A stretch of 64,000 nt of DNA, from contig NC_079496.1 of the NCBI RefSeq assembly GCF_030052815.1, positions 16,581,100 through 16,645,099 on the forward strand, written 5' to 3'. This document shows, piece by piece, positions 51,578 to 62,802 of the stretch; the stretch's first letter is position 1; every line of letters begins with the position of its first letter. Made by a program: the position numbers and the translations under genes. The notes beneath the pieces were generated by a model. It had not been told where the DNA came from, did no database searches, and saw nothing but the letters and a program-made list of their open reading frames with translations. The DNA comes from Hevea brasiliensis (taxonomy: Eukaryota; Streptophyta; Magnoliopsida; Malpighiales; Euphorbiaceae).

Positions 51578-53768
51578 CAAAACATGTACTCAACTCAACT
51601 AAGTTTTTATCTCAAAAATTTGAGATCGGCTATATTTCTTCACTTTAAACGATTTTGGGTTAAATCCTCGGAAATGTGTAATGCTTCTAGGTTATGTTGT
51701 ACTACTCTTCTCCAAATTTGTTTAGGTCTAACCCTTCTTTTCTTTCTATCCTCTAACCTAATGTGCTCTACTTGTCTAACTAGAGCCTCTGTATGTCTAT
51801 GCTTCACATGATCAAATCACCTCAATCTTCCTTCTCTCAACTTATCCTCAATTGGCACCACTCCTACCTTTTCTCTAATACTCTCATTACGAACTTTAGC
51901 TAGCCTAGTATGGCTACTTATCTACCTTAACATTCTCATCTCCGCAACTCTTATCTTAGATACATACGACTCTTTTAGTGCTCAACACTCACTACCATAT
52001 AACATGGCCGGTCGTATGACTGTACGGTAAATTTTTCCTTTCAACTTATTGGGAATTTTGTGATCATATAGAACTCCCGTGGCACATCTACAGTTCAACC
52101 ATCCGGCTTTAATCCTATGACTAACATCCTCCTCACATCCCTTATTTACTTAAAGGACTGAGCCGAGATATTTAAAGTGATTGCTTTGGGATGGTACCAC
52201 TCCATCCAAACTAACTCTTTCCCTATCACCAATTCAGCCTTCATTGAACTTGCAATGCATGTATTCTGTCTTCATTCTACTTAACTTAAAACCCTTTGAC
52301 TCTAGAGTATTTATCCAAAGCTCTAGCTTTCTATTGACTCCTTCTCGTGTCTCATCTATCAGAACTATATCATTTGCAAACATCATGCATTAAGGGATAC
52401 TCTCTTGTATATGTTTCGTCAATTCATCTAAAACTAATATAAAAAAGTAAGGGCTTACAGCTGAACCTTGGTGTAATCCAACTAAAATAGGAAAATCTCT
52501 TGTGTCCCCTCCTACTGTGTGCACAATAGTAGTGGTTCCTTCATACATATCTTTCAACACTTGTATGTACCTAATAGATACCCTCTTTTTTTCTAACACT
52601 CTCCATAAGACATCTCTTGGAACATTATCATAAGCCTTCTCCAAATCGATAAAAACCATGTGCAGATCTTTCTTCACATCTCTATATTTCTCCATCAAGC
52701 TTCTAATAAGAAAGATCACTTTCATAGTTGAATGACCAGGCATAAAGCCAAATTGATTAGGGGAGATAGAAGTATCATGATGTAGTCGATGTTCCACAAC
52801 TCTCTCCCACAACTTCATAGTATGGCTCATGAGTTTAATTTCCCTATAGTTTGAGTAACTCTGTATGTTTCTCTTATTTTTAAAAATGGATACTAAAATA
52901 CTCCTCATCCATTCATCAGGCATTTTTTTTTGATTTTATAATCTTATTAAACAATTTAGTTAACTATGCCACTCCCATATCTCCCAAACACTTTCACACT
53001 TCAATTGGTGTTCCATCGGGTCCACAGGCTTTACCCACTTTCATTCTCTTAAGTGCTTCCTTTACTTTTAAAGATCTAATCCTTCTAGTATAATTCACAT
53101 TCTTTTCTATTTCTCTATAGTCTATATTCATGCAATTACCATTTTAACTATTATTAAAGAGATCATCAAAATAATTTATCCATCTTTCTTTAATGTCCTC
53201 ATCTTTTACCAACACTTTTTCTTCTTTATCCTTAATGCACCTAACTTGATTGAGATCTTGACATTTCTTTTCTCTCCTCCTTACTAATCTATAAATATCT
53301 TTCTCTTTTTTTTTTTTTTTAGTTCTAAGTTTCTCATATAACTTTTCAAAGGTCTACGCTCTTTCTTGACTAACTGCCTTTTTTTATCTCTTTCTTTGCT
53401 ATCTTATACTGTTTATATACCTCATTATTATCACACTTAGGTAATTTCTTATACCATTCTCTTTTTCTCTTCACTGCCTTTTGTACTTCCTCATTCCACC
53501 ACCATCTCTCTGTTGAGGGTGGTCCATATCCTCTAGACTCTCTAAGTACTTTTCTAGCTACTTCTCTAATATTTGATGCCATCTGTATCTACATACCATT
53601 GGCCTCCATATCTAGCTTTCATGCTTCAGACTCGAGAAGCTCATTTTTGAACTTCACTTGCTTTACTCTTTTGAACTCCCACCACTTTGTTTGAGTTACA
53701 CTATTTCTTCTAACCTTACTTGAATTGTTTCTAAACTTGACATCCAAGACCACTAACCGATGTTGACT
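51578..53768 (-). mobile_element. RTE-like LINE, 5' truncated
   Basis: On the - strand the element begins inside ORF2 at SQHRLVVLDVKF (end of the endonuclease) and runs through the linker (ESRGYGPPSTERWWWNEEV) to reverse transcriptase (52390-52923: [63 protein letters not shown]). After a stop comes [10 protein letters not shown], where the catalytic FADD has become FAND. The 3' end has CTCAACTCAACTAAG, a short-unit tandem tail as in RTE elements, not poly(A). A 16-bp target duplication bounds it. The LINE would nick DNA and prime cDNA synthesis at the target; this copy is dead. Confidence 0.92.
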
Positions 53769-55509
53769 TTGATTCAGAACATGTGTCAGAAAAAAAAATA
53801 TCAAATGTGTAAAAAATTTTGAGGGATTGTTTCAATAATATTATTGATTTGAGTATATATGTTGATGCAATTAGTCTAGATCTTTGTGTAAAGTATGATT
53901 TTCTTGTTATATAGGTCCAGATGATTCTAGAATCCTGCAGAAGGGCAGGGCTCAAAATACATTGATTGTTGGTCCATCTGTGCAACCGAAGGGACCGTGA
54001 GTGCTCTTCCTCTGTAGTTCATAATTGAGAAGCAATATTGAGCAATCAAATCACTCTCGATTGAGCATAAATTCACTCTGTAGGAGCTATGTCAAGCATC
54101 ATAAGATGACCAAAATTCAAAAATTGGTTTAGTGAGTAGAAAGTGAGAAAGAATGCATAGTCTAACTAATGCCTCAATATTATATCTCCCGTGTACTTTT
54201 ATTTGTCACATACACAGTTTAATATTAGAATCTTTTCTTATTTCAAATTGCTGCTGCATGGGAGCCTTTGATGAAGAAGTTAGGATAGTGGAAATCCATC
54301 TACTCAATTGCCCATCTATATGATGCCGGGATGGGAATCCTCAACTTTATTCCAGTTGTGGTTCCCATTTGTATCATCATTCCAATCCAAGTTCATGTTC
54401 AACCAAGCGTTCAACCGTGGATTAGAAATTTCTCTTATTCTTGCTGGAAATAACCCCAATACTGGATATGATGAGAATTCCTAACTGAGTATGTATCTTT
54501 TCAACATTTTTTTTTCTTCCATCCTAATTATTAATGTCTTTTTTATTCATAGTCATGCTGTAAACCTATTGTGAGTTTAGTTACAAATTGCCATATTTTA
54601 GCCATGCTATAAGCACATCTTTTGTGATATAATATATATTATATCCAGGGGCGAAGTCAAGATTTGAAATTAAGGGGCAAACTATTATAGAAAAAATTGC
54701 ATAAAGACCTGCTCGAATCAACATTAGAATGATTATTTTTTTCTATTTTATTTCAATAAGCATTATAGCAATCAAAATCAATATTAAGATATGAAATTCA
54801 ATTAAATTCTATATAACTCTTATTTGGTATTTTTTTTATTAGTATAATGAGGAAAAATCTAAATAAAAAAATTAACACAAAAAAACTTACAATATCATGA
54901 TTTTAATAATTCTAGGAACCAAATATAACAACAATATTTTACTCAATTGCAATGAATTAAAGTAAGATTTGAGAAAACTCATATATAAGAATCACAATAA
55001 GATGAATTTAAATATGACCTTTAACAATTTCAAGGGCCAATGATAATTCCAACAAGTTACCTAATTATTAAAATTAACAAAACTTTAAAAAAAATTATGA
55101 TACAAATTATCAATTTTTTATATTTATTATATTAACAACAAAAATTAAAATTGAGAGTATGGAAAATTAATTTATAAAATAGATTTTGATACTTATAAAA
55201 ATACATAAAACCACAATAATTTTTTTATTTGAGAATTTAAAAGAAAAAAAAAACACAAATACAAAATTATTCATCTTATTCTCAAATCCTACAATTGAAT
55301 TGAATTCTTTTATCCTTCACTTGTTTAACTTTTTCTAACAAAGAGGACACAAATTAAATATTTGGTCTTTTTTATTTAAGTCAAAATTTAAGGGGTAAAT
55401 ATTAAATTTTAAGGAAGGAAAATATTAAATTTTAAGGGAAATTTTCTATTTTTCACAAATAGCAATTTAAAACCAAAAAAAAAAAATAATAAAAGAAGGG
55501 GTTGGGGGG
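53769..55509. other. Unassigned region with a possible exon and decayed repeats
   Basis: Near 54655 AGGGGCGAAGTCAAG and near 55385 TTTAAGGGGTAAAT suggest remnants of a small element. A 28-codon open stretch after a TATAG acceptor (53913-53999) is described in the findings. No other coding sequence is seen. Confidence 0.3.
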
Positions 55510-56639
55510 GTGGCAGTTGCTGAGACCAAAATGAGAAGAATTATAATCCATGGATTGCTCCCCGAGTTCAATGCTCTTGTCGCAGCAACCCATGGATGGG
55601 CTAAAGAGCTAAATTTGAATGAGTTAGAAAATATTTTAGCTAATCAGGAGGCTCCAGACAATCAAATGTCTAAAGTCTCAGTTAAAGAGAATGAAAAGGC
55701 TTTCTTTAGTACAAAGAAGAGCAAGGAGAAGGATCCAAAAGTTGTGAGATGAAGAATTGGGAAAAGTTCAAAACAAGAAGGATGGTAGAGTCATCAACCA
55801 AGAAGGAGTTGGCAACAAGGGGGAGCTCACCACTACCAACACAACCACAATTAGACAGAGAATAGGACAAATTGTTACAATAATAACCAGTGTTATGTGT
55901 GTGGCAAAAGAGGCCACTATGCTTGAGATTACTGGCATAAAAGGGCAAAAGGGAACATTGTGATAATCTCACAACCTAAAGTTGAAATTGAAAAAGAATG
56001 GGATTTTCATGCTACTTGTGCCATTGTAAAGCTACACAATGTTGGTGAGTCCACACAATTAGAAGAGACTACAAAATTCAATAGTGTGGAATTGTAGGAG
56101 GAGATTGCACTCACTACCATAGGACAAGGTTAGTTCAATAAGAAATCAATACAAGGAAATGTAGTTAGTTCAAGAAGTTATGAAGTGCAATATGACAGTG
56201 AGGAAGAATGGGACATGGAAGATCTTTCACTACAACGAAGTTAGTTGAAAGTGAAAAAGAATGGGACTTGATAGCAACAAACTTCTTTGAAGAAGTTCCA
56301 TTAGAAGAAGAAATTGACTTTGATGAAGTAAAAATTCATCAGCTGAATTCAAGTCCAAGTATTGATGAGGTAGCTCTAAGTTTGTTTATGGAAGAAGATA
56401 AGGAATTCACTTTTGCATTGACGTCAATTGGAGAATTTAATCGTGAAGGGGAGAAAGAAGCATTGAAAGAAGAATGTAGAGAAGAAGTGCAGCATAATCC
56501 TAGTTCAGTGGAGGAGCTTTTATGGTCTACAAGTAAAGAAGAAATTGGAGATGAAGTTATGAAACAAAGGTAAATGCATGCTGAAGTGGATGAAATGGCA
56601 ATAGTACAAGAACAAAAAGAAATTCCAAATTGGGAAGAC
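55510..56639 (+). pseudogene. Copia gag-region fragment, interrupted by element Z
   Basis: The 55510-55752 frame reads TKMRRIIIHGLLPEFNALV and HGWAKELNLNELENILANQE, a copia gag domain. A zinc knuckle follows in another frame near 55893-55930 (CYVCGKRGHYA, a stop, then DYW), where the last Cys is Tyr. Acidic repeats based on EKEWDxxAT follow, with an open frame 56208-56573. The frame ends at NWEDC where Z inserted at 56639; the continuation resumes at 62523. Confidence 0.75.
56635..56639. repeat. Target-site duplication AAGAC, left
   Basis: AAGAC here and at 62523-62527 flank element Z. Confidence 0.88.
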
Positions 56640-56978
56640 TGTAAAATAAATTTTTAATATATCATAACAATCATAAACATAATGTGAATTATAAAAGCAA
56701 GATTCGACTATCACCCTAATAATGGATCTTGAACAAATAAATTCTCATAGATCTAGAAAGCGAACTTGATGCAGAGTTTTAATTGAGCCATGGTAATAAT
56801 TGATAGAGATCTTTTGATTTAATAAACTAATTTATCCCTCTTGACCATTCTTGATTCACACATATAAGACTATAGTGATGGAAGACTTTCTTGAGATGAC
56901 CCTAATATCTTTAACTTTATGAAAGAGAATGTCTGTGACCTTATAGGTAGAGAGAGGACCAGGTAGAGAGAGGACCAG

Positions 56979-57052
<74 letters not shown>

Positions 57053-57239
57053 AAGACTTAATCTGGTACATCTATTAAGTATTCTTATACAATTAGAATT
57101 AGGATTTACTTTAATTAAAGTAATCTTTGTATAATTATGATTTGTATTAATTAAAGTAAATATCAATTAATATTGGATCACATTAAAAGGATTGATTTTG
57201 GCCCATATGGTAATATTAATTACCAGGCAAAATCTTACA
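56640..57239 (-). repeat. 3' LTR of element Z
   Basis: On the - strand it starts TGTAAGATTTTGCC and ends ATTTATTTTACA. It contains the 16-bp duplicate GGTAGAGAGAGGACCA (56947, 56963) and a compound (TA)n(CA)n tract. Confidence 0.88.
56980..57052. repeat. Compound (TA)n(CA)n microsatellite
   Basis: About 15 TA units pass directly into about 20 CA units. It is absent from the partner LTR, which has only a short TA run. Confidence 0.95.
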
Positions 57240-57255
57240 TTCTCCTACTTGGCAC

Positions 57256-59050
57256 AATAATTAAGTGATGTAAACTTTAATAACACAAATATTAGGCGTG
57301 CATAGAATAAACAAATCCTTTCTATAATGTACTTTATAATTACCTTCCTACAATAAATTACTAAGTGTAGGTTATAGCAGCTGTACATTGTTTAATTACA
57401 TACTTCCTTTCATATACCACAACACTAACAACTTATCATAGTAGGTACATAATAGATATATGTATATCACATCATGGTCCACAATAATATCTTGAAAAGA
57501 TTTTTTCTGTTATCATTCACTCGAGATATTGTGTGCACATAATAATGAGAAATAGGAAATAATTTAATGTATATCAGAAACAGATCATTGAGCTTAGAGT
57601 ATCAAAGCCAATACATTTTACGTTAATATAACCAAGACCCATCATAAGAAAATATTCTTTAAATGTCTTAGGTTGTGAACCCTTAATTAATGAATTTGCT
57701 ATCATGAGATCAATACTATTATGCTCAATAGATACTCTTTATTTTTGAACTTTCTCCTTAACGATAGAATACTTTAATTCCATATGCTTGATATCTTTGG
57801 CATATTTGTCGTTTATTGAGAAAATACTACTATGGAATTATCATAATAAATTCTCAGTGGCTTGCTAATGGTGTCGACTACCTCAAGTTCTGAGATAAAA
57901 TTTTGCATCCATAATGCATGAATTATAACTTCAAAACATGGTACAAATTCTGCTTTGATAATGGATAAAACAATGATAGTCTATTTTGGTATTTTTCCAT
58001 AATATTGTTCCTTCAGCTAATAGGAACAGGTAGCCAAAATAGAATTTTATTGTCAACACATTCAGCAAAATCCGAATCTGAATATCTAACCACTTCTAAA
58101 TGATTGCATCTTCTATAAGTGAGCATGAAATCTTTAGTTCATTATAGGTACCATAAAACTTTATTTGCAGCTTTCTAGTGATCAATTTCAAGATAAGGAA
58201 TTGTGCAAGTATAAGCGTACATTAAATTGCCTACAACTAAAGCATAAGGAATTGATTCCATTTCTTTATATTTCACATCATTCTTTGCACATTGATTGAG
58301 ACTAAATTTGTTCCCTTTTTATATGGGAACAATTCCTACTGAATATTTATGCATAGATCTCTCTAAACTTCTATCAATATAGATTTTATGAACAATCCTA
58401 ATAGTTCTTGTGATCTATCATAGAAAATTTCTATTTCAATCACAAAGGATGCCTTTTCTATATCTTTTATTTCAAAATTCTTTGAGAGAAAATCTTTAAT
58501 CTCACATAATATGCCCAAATCATTTGCACCAAGTAACATATCATCAACATACATAATTAAGAAAATAAACATACCCCCACTGATCTTAAGATATATACAT
58601 CAATTAATAACTTTTTCTTTAAATCAAAAGACTTTATGGTATCAATGAACTTAATGTACCATTGGTAGAAAGATTACTTAAGTCTATATATTGATTTCTT
58701 AAGTTTACACACCATATGGCTTTTTTGAACCTTTAGGTTGGTCCATATAAACTTTCTCTTTAAGTTCTATATTTAGAAAGGCAATTTTTACATCAATTTG
58801 GTGTAACTCTAATAATAATGAGTCACCAATGCCTTAATAATTTTTAATGAGTCTTTCTTTTAGACTAGTAAGAAAGTCCTTTTATAGTAAACACCATCTT
58901 TATGAGTATAACTCTTTATAATAAGTCGGTATTTTAATCATTTGATATTGCCATTCGAGTTGTGCTTGGTCTTAAAGACCCATTTACCCCCAACTCGTTT
59001 AGATACTTTAGACAATTTGATAAGATCTTATACGTTATTTTGTTCCAAGG
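57256..59050 (-). pseudogene. Element Z reverse transcriptase and RNase H remnants
   Basis: The clearest frame (58363-58572) reads FLIMYVDDMLLGANDLGIL with the catalytic YVDD and KDFLSKNFEIKDIEKASF. Flanking frames are short and broken; the RNase H part near 57650-58000 is barely legible. Confidence 0.75.
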
Positions 59051-60535
59051 ATTTTAGCTCATCTTTCATGGCTTTTAACCAACAAACTCTGTAATTTCCT
59101 ATGGCTTTTGAAAATAAAACTAAATCTTTATTGATTCTTTATATCAAAATCTAACTCTTCCAGGTAAACCACATAATAATCAGCAATTGCCAATCTCTTT
59201 TCTCTTTGAGATATTCTTAATGGTTTTTTTTTTTTTTTTGTGGTTCACATTTGTTAGTTCTTCATAGGATAGCTTCTAAAGGGTGGCTTTGTGTGGTTTA
59301 CCTAGAAAGATAGAGCATTTTTTTCGTTAAAAGATAGAGCATCAAAGGGCCTGCATATGTTGGTGTGTATTATTTCAAGAACCTTATTGATTTGTATGGC
59401 TTTTTTCTTATCGTGTTTGGTTTGCTTTTTCTTAATGCAATCCACACACATTAAGATTAGTAATATCTAAACTTGATCGAATCCCTTTTTCTATTGACCT
59501 TTCTAATCTTTCTTTGAATATGTGACCTAAACGCTTATGCCATAAGAAAATAGAATTCTCATTCAATCTACTATGCTTAATTCTAATATTGCTATAAGTG
59601 ATAGGCAAGGATTCAATAAAATTATCAAGTTTTAGTATACATAAATCATCAGTAAGGATTCCAGAAACAAAATGGAATTATCATTATTATTAAATAAATT
59701 GAAACATCCATGCCTGAATTTAACATTAAACCCAAATTCATCAAGTTTCGAAACAAAAAATGACATTCCTAGAAATTGAAGGCACATAGAAAGTTTGTAA
59801 TAGGTCCAGTTGATAGCCATTATCTTATACCAAACGGTAAGTCTCTATGCCTTCAATTGGAGCCTTCATATGGTTCCCCATAAATAGGAAATCATGATTG
59901 GGTTTTCAATTTAGACTGTAAGGAATCCTTTCATCACATTGGAGACATAAATAGTAGCACCAAAATCAAACCACCAAGTATTATTAGGAACTTCAAATAA
60001 TTTTGATTTGAAACATACATAAGCATAAAGGTTACCTTTCTTTTCAAATCAAGCTTTATTTTTTTTAAGGCAATCTTTCTGATAGTGTCCTACTCTCATA
60101 CAGAAGCAACACTTATCTACTATTTATTCATTTTACTCATATTGAGTAACATTTAAAGATCCTTTCTTTTTTTCTTTTTTCTTAAACTTGTAGGTTCTAA
60201 CTTTAAGTCCTTTATTAGCTTCTTGACCCATAATGTTGACAGAATGAGTCCTTTGATTTTTTATTCTTATTTCCTCCTTAACTAGCTTACTGGCCAATTC
60301 ATTACCATTTCACTTATTCTTAATAGTATTGTAATTAATTTGAAATGACCCATATTCAAGAGATAATGAGTTTAGATTGCACTACACCGAGAAAGAATCA
60401 TCAACTGTCATCCTTAGGGTTTCTAGTTTTGCCGCAATATCACTTGTTTAAATAATGTGCTCTTGCATACTCTTTAATCCATCATACTTCATGGTCATGA
60501 GTTATGCTATTAGAGTACCAGTGAGTGACTTAGCT
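59051..60535 (-). pseudogene. Element Z integrase, protease and gag nucleocapsid remnants
   Basis: The knuckle CCFCMRVGHYQKDC (about 60070-60112) is complete (C-x2-C-x4-H-x4-C). Integrase and protease lie between about 59050 and 60000 but are broken beyond confident motif reading. Gag continues to about 60800. Confidence 0.65.
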
Positions 60536-61912
60536 TCAGAATGGAACATATCTTTCATAAATTTAGGTTCTTAAGTTTAAGGTATTCTTTTGTATTTTTA
60601 GTTTGTAGAATTATAGTCTTAATGTTATTGGCAATAGTCATTCGCAAAAACATAAGGCTCAATTTGTTTACCAATTCCTATTGCTTATGGTATAACTTCT
60701 CTTTCTCACTGCTTGTATTCATAATAGCAACGAGTTTGTCTTTCAATAATGTCAAATCAAGGTCCAAGACACCTAAAAGGAACTTGACTTACTCACACCA
60801 TTCAAAGAAGTTCAATCCATTAAAACAATAACAGATTAAGCTTGTGAATGATGAGAAAAAGCTGCAATATGATATTTATATGCTCAAAATAGATTCAGAT
60901 AACTTTAATAGTTACAGTATACTATAGTTCTCATTTGGGTAGATACTATAATATACTATCCTAAATTAAATATCTTTAAACTTGATTAGACAATAATTAA
61001 CTTACATAATATATGCATGTTGTCTTTGGACATCCAATATATATTTGATAAAATATTATTGTCTTCATAATTCTCACTATTCATAGAATAATTGATTTAC
61101 CTTTGGGTAAAATTTTTAAGTTCTGATGATTAGTGGGTATTAATTAATCCAATTTTCATCATAGGCATCTATTATTATGGATAACTGATAATTTTATATG
61201 CCTATAAATATCATTCACAGTTTGGCCACTCTGGTGACTAACAAACTATTAATTTTATTTTATTTTAGTTTGGTCACTTTGGTGAACTAAAACAAATATC
61301 ATAAGGCATGTATATAAATTAAGTATTTTAATAAACCTAATATTTATTCATTCATTAGGTTTAATTACAAATCTTAATTAGATTGGGTAGGAAATATAAA
61401 TTTTTTTTTTCACTTTTCTTGCTTTCGGGAGAACATGTTCCCAAAAGAATTATTCTTTCCAACACGTTTTCTTCATTATGTTGAACTTTCATAGCCTATT
61501 TAAATTTTGGCAAAAACTTGAATTTAGTAATTAATTAATTAATTAATTTTAAGCATCTTTCATCACAAACATGTTTTCACATAGTTTGAAATTTATGGCC
61601 AAAACAATTAAGCCACTTTGATATATAATTTTTTTTATTTCTTTTAATTTCTTTCTTTTGAGAAAATATGATCTCAAACTTAAATCTCTTTATAATACGA
61701 TTTTTCATCGTGTTAATAATCCTCATGCCCAAAACTTAATTGGGTCAAAATTTAATAAAAATATTATTATAATTATTTTAATCATTAACATTAATCATAA
61801 AACTTTCACGATCTACACTTTAATTCTAGCTATATCTAATAACAAGTAAGAACTTCAACATTATATTCATCATCATAAATTTAATAGAGAAATTTAATTG
61901 TTCAAAACCTAA
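60536..61912. other. Element Z gag N-terminal remnant and leader
   Basis: Gag remnants are possible to about 60840 on the - strand; the rest is AT-rich leader without coding sequence. Open frames here (+ strand) are chance. Confidence 0.45.
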
Positions 61913-61925
61913 GGCTCTGATACCA
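61913..61925 (-). other. Primer-binding site of element Z
   Basis: The - strand reads TGGTATCAGAGCC, two bases inside the LTR end, complementary to initiator methionine tRNA. Confidence 0.88.
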
Positions 61926-61927
61926 CA

Positions 61928-62522
61928 TGTAAAATAAATTATTAATATATCATAGCAATCATAAACATAATGTGAATCATAAACGTAAGATTCAACTATC
62001 ATCCTAATAATGGATCTTGAATAAATAAATTCTTATAAATTTAGAAAGCGTACCTGATGTGGAGTTTTAATTGAGCCATGGTAATAATTGAGAAAGACCC
62101 TTTGATTTAATAAACTAATTTCTCCCTCTTGACCATTCTTAATTCACATACATAAAACTTTAGTAATAGAAGATTTTCTTGAGATGACTCTAATATCTCT
62201 GACTTTATGAAAGAAAATATGTGTGACTTTATAGGTAGAGAGAGGACTATATATATATATGACCCAATATTAATTGATATTTACTTTAATTAATACAAAT
62301 CCTAATTATACATGGATTATTTTAAATAACGTAAATCCTAATTCTAATTGTATAAGGATTTGTATTAATTAGAATTAGGATTTAAGTTAATTAAAGTAAT
62401 CCCTGTATAACTAGGATTTGTATTAATTAAAGTAAATATCAATTAATATTGGGTCATATATATATATAGTCCTCTCTCTACCTATAAAGTCACACATATT
62501 AATTACCAAAAAAATTCTTACA
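61928..62522 (-). repeat. 5' LTR of element Z
   Basis: On the + strand it begins TGTAAAATAAATTATTAA and ends AAATTCTTACA. It matches 56640-57239 except where a palindrome replaces the microsatellite region. Confidence 0.88.
62216..62500. repeat. 285-bp palindrome in the 5' LTR of Z
   Basis: Arms 62216-62315 and 62401-62500 are 100 bp each, in register without gaps and nearly identical when inverted (about three mismatches). The 85-bp centre holds a second inverted pair (AAATCCTAATTCTAATT and AATTAGAATTAGGATTT). Confidence 0.92.
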
Positions 62523-62575
62523 AAGACAATTTAAAATCAAAGAATACAATTAAGGAGTCAAATAAGCGTATGATG
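62523..62575 (+). pseudogene. Continuation of the copia fragment after element Z
   Basis: It begins with the AAGAC duplication and continues the sequence cut at 56639. No recognisable motif is left in its 53 bases. Confidence 0.5.
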
Positions 62576-62802
62576 TGTTAGAAGAAAGAATACAAGTAAT
62601 GAAGAAAAGGATTGTGTATTTGTCTGTGTCTCATTTACAGAGATATTACATCTATTTATACATGAGAATATGAACTAATTTGGACAAGAATAATAATTGC
62701 TATAATTATGCTACACAAATCTCCTATAATCATGTTGATTCTTTGTAATTATGTTACACAAATCTCCTATAATCATGCCGATTCTTTGTAATTATGCTAA
62801 CA
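62576..62802 (-). repeat. 3' LTR of the copia at the right edge
   Basis: On the - strand it starts TGTTAGCATAATTAC after the purine-rich GAGTTTGAGGGGG and ends TTCTAACA, giving matched TGTTAG/CTAACA ends. It has a TATA-like TATAAATAGATG on the - strand near 62655. Length is 227 bp. Confidence 0.8.
62713..62798. repeat. 43-bp tandem duplication in the LTR
   Basis: ACACAAATCTCCTATAATCA starts at 62713 and again at 62756; the two 43-bp units differ at about three bases. Confidence 0.92.

Larger units (their letters stand above)
56640..62522 (-). mobile_element. Element Z: complete but heavily decayed copia
   Basis: On the - strand the 5' LTR is 61928-62522, primer site 61913-61925, gag with zinc knuckle near 60070-60112 and pol to about 57300, with a polypurine tract at 57240-57255 and the 3' LTR at 56640-57239. 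AAGAC flanks both sides. Open frames are short, showing long decay. Confidence 0.9.

Noticed and set aside
56856..57166. Frames with Cys-Val and Tyr-Ile repeats on the - strand
   Set aside because: They are read-throughs of the (CA)n and (TA)n microsatellite.
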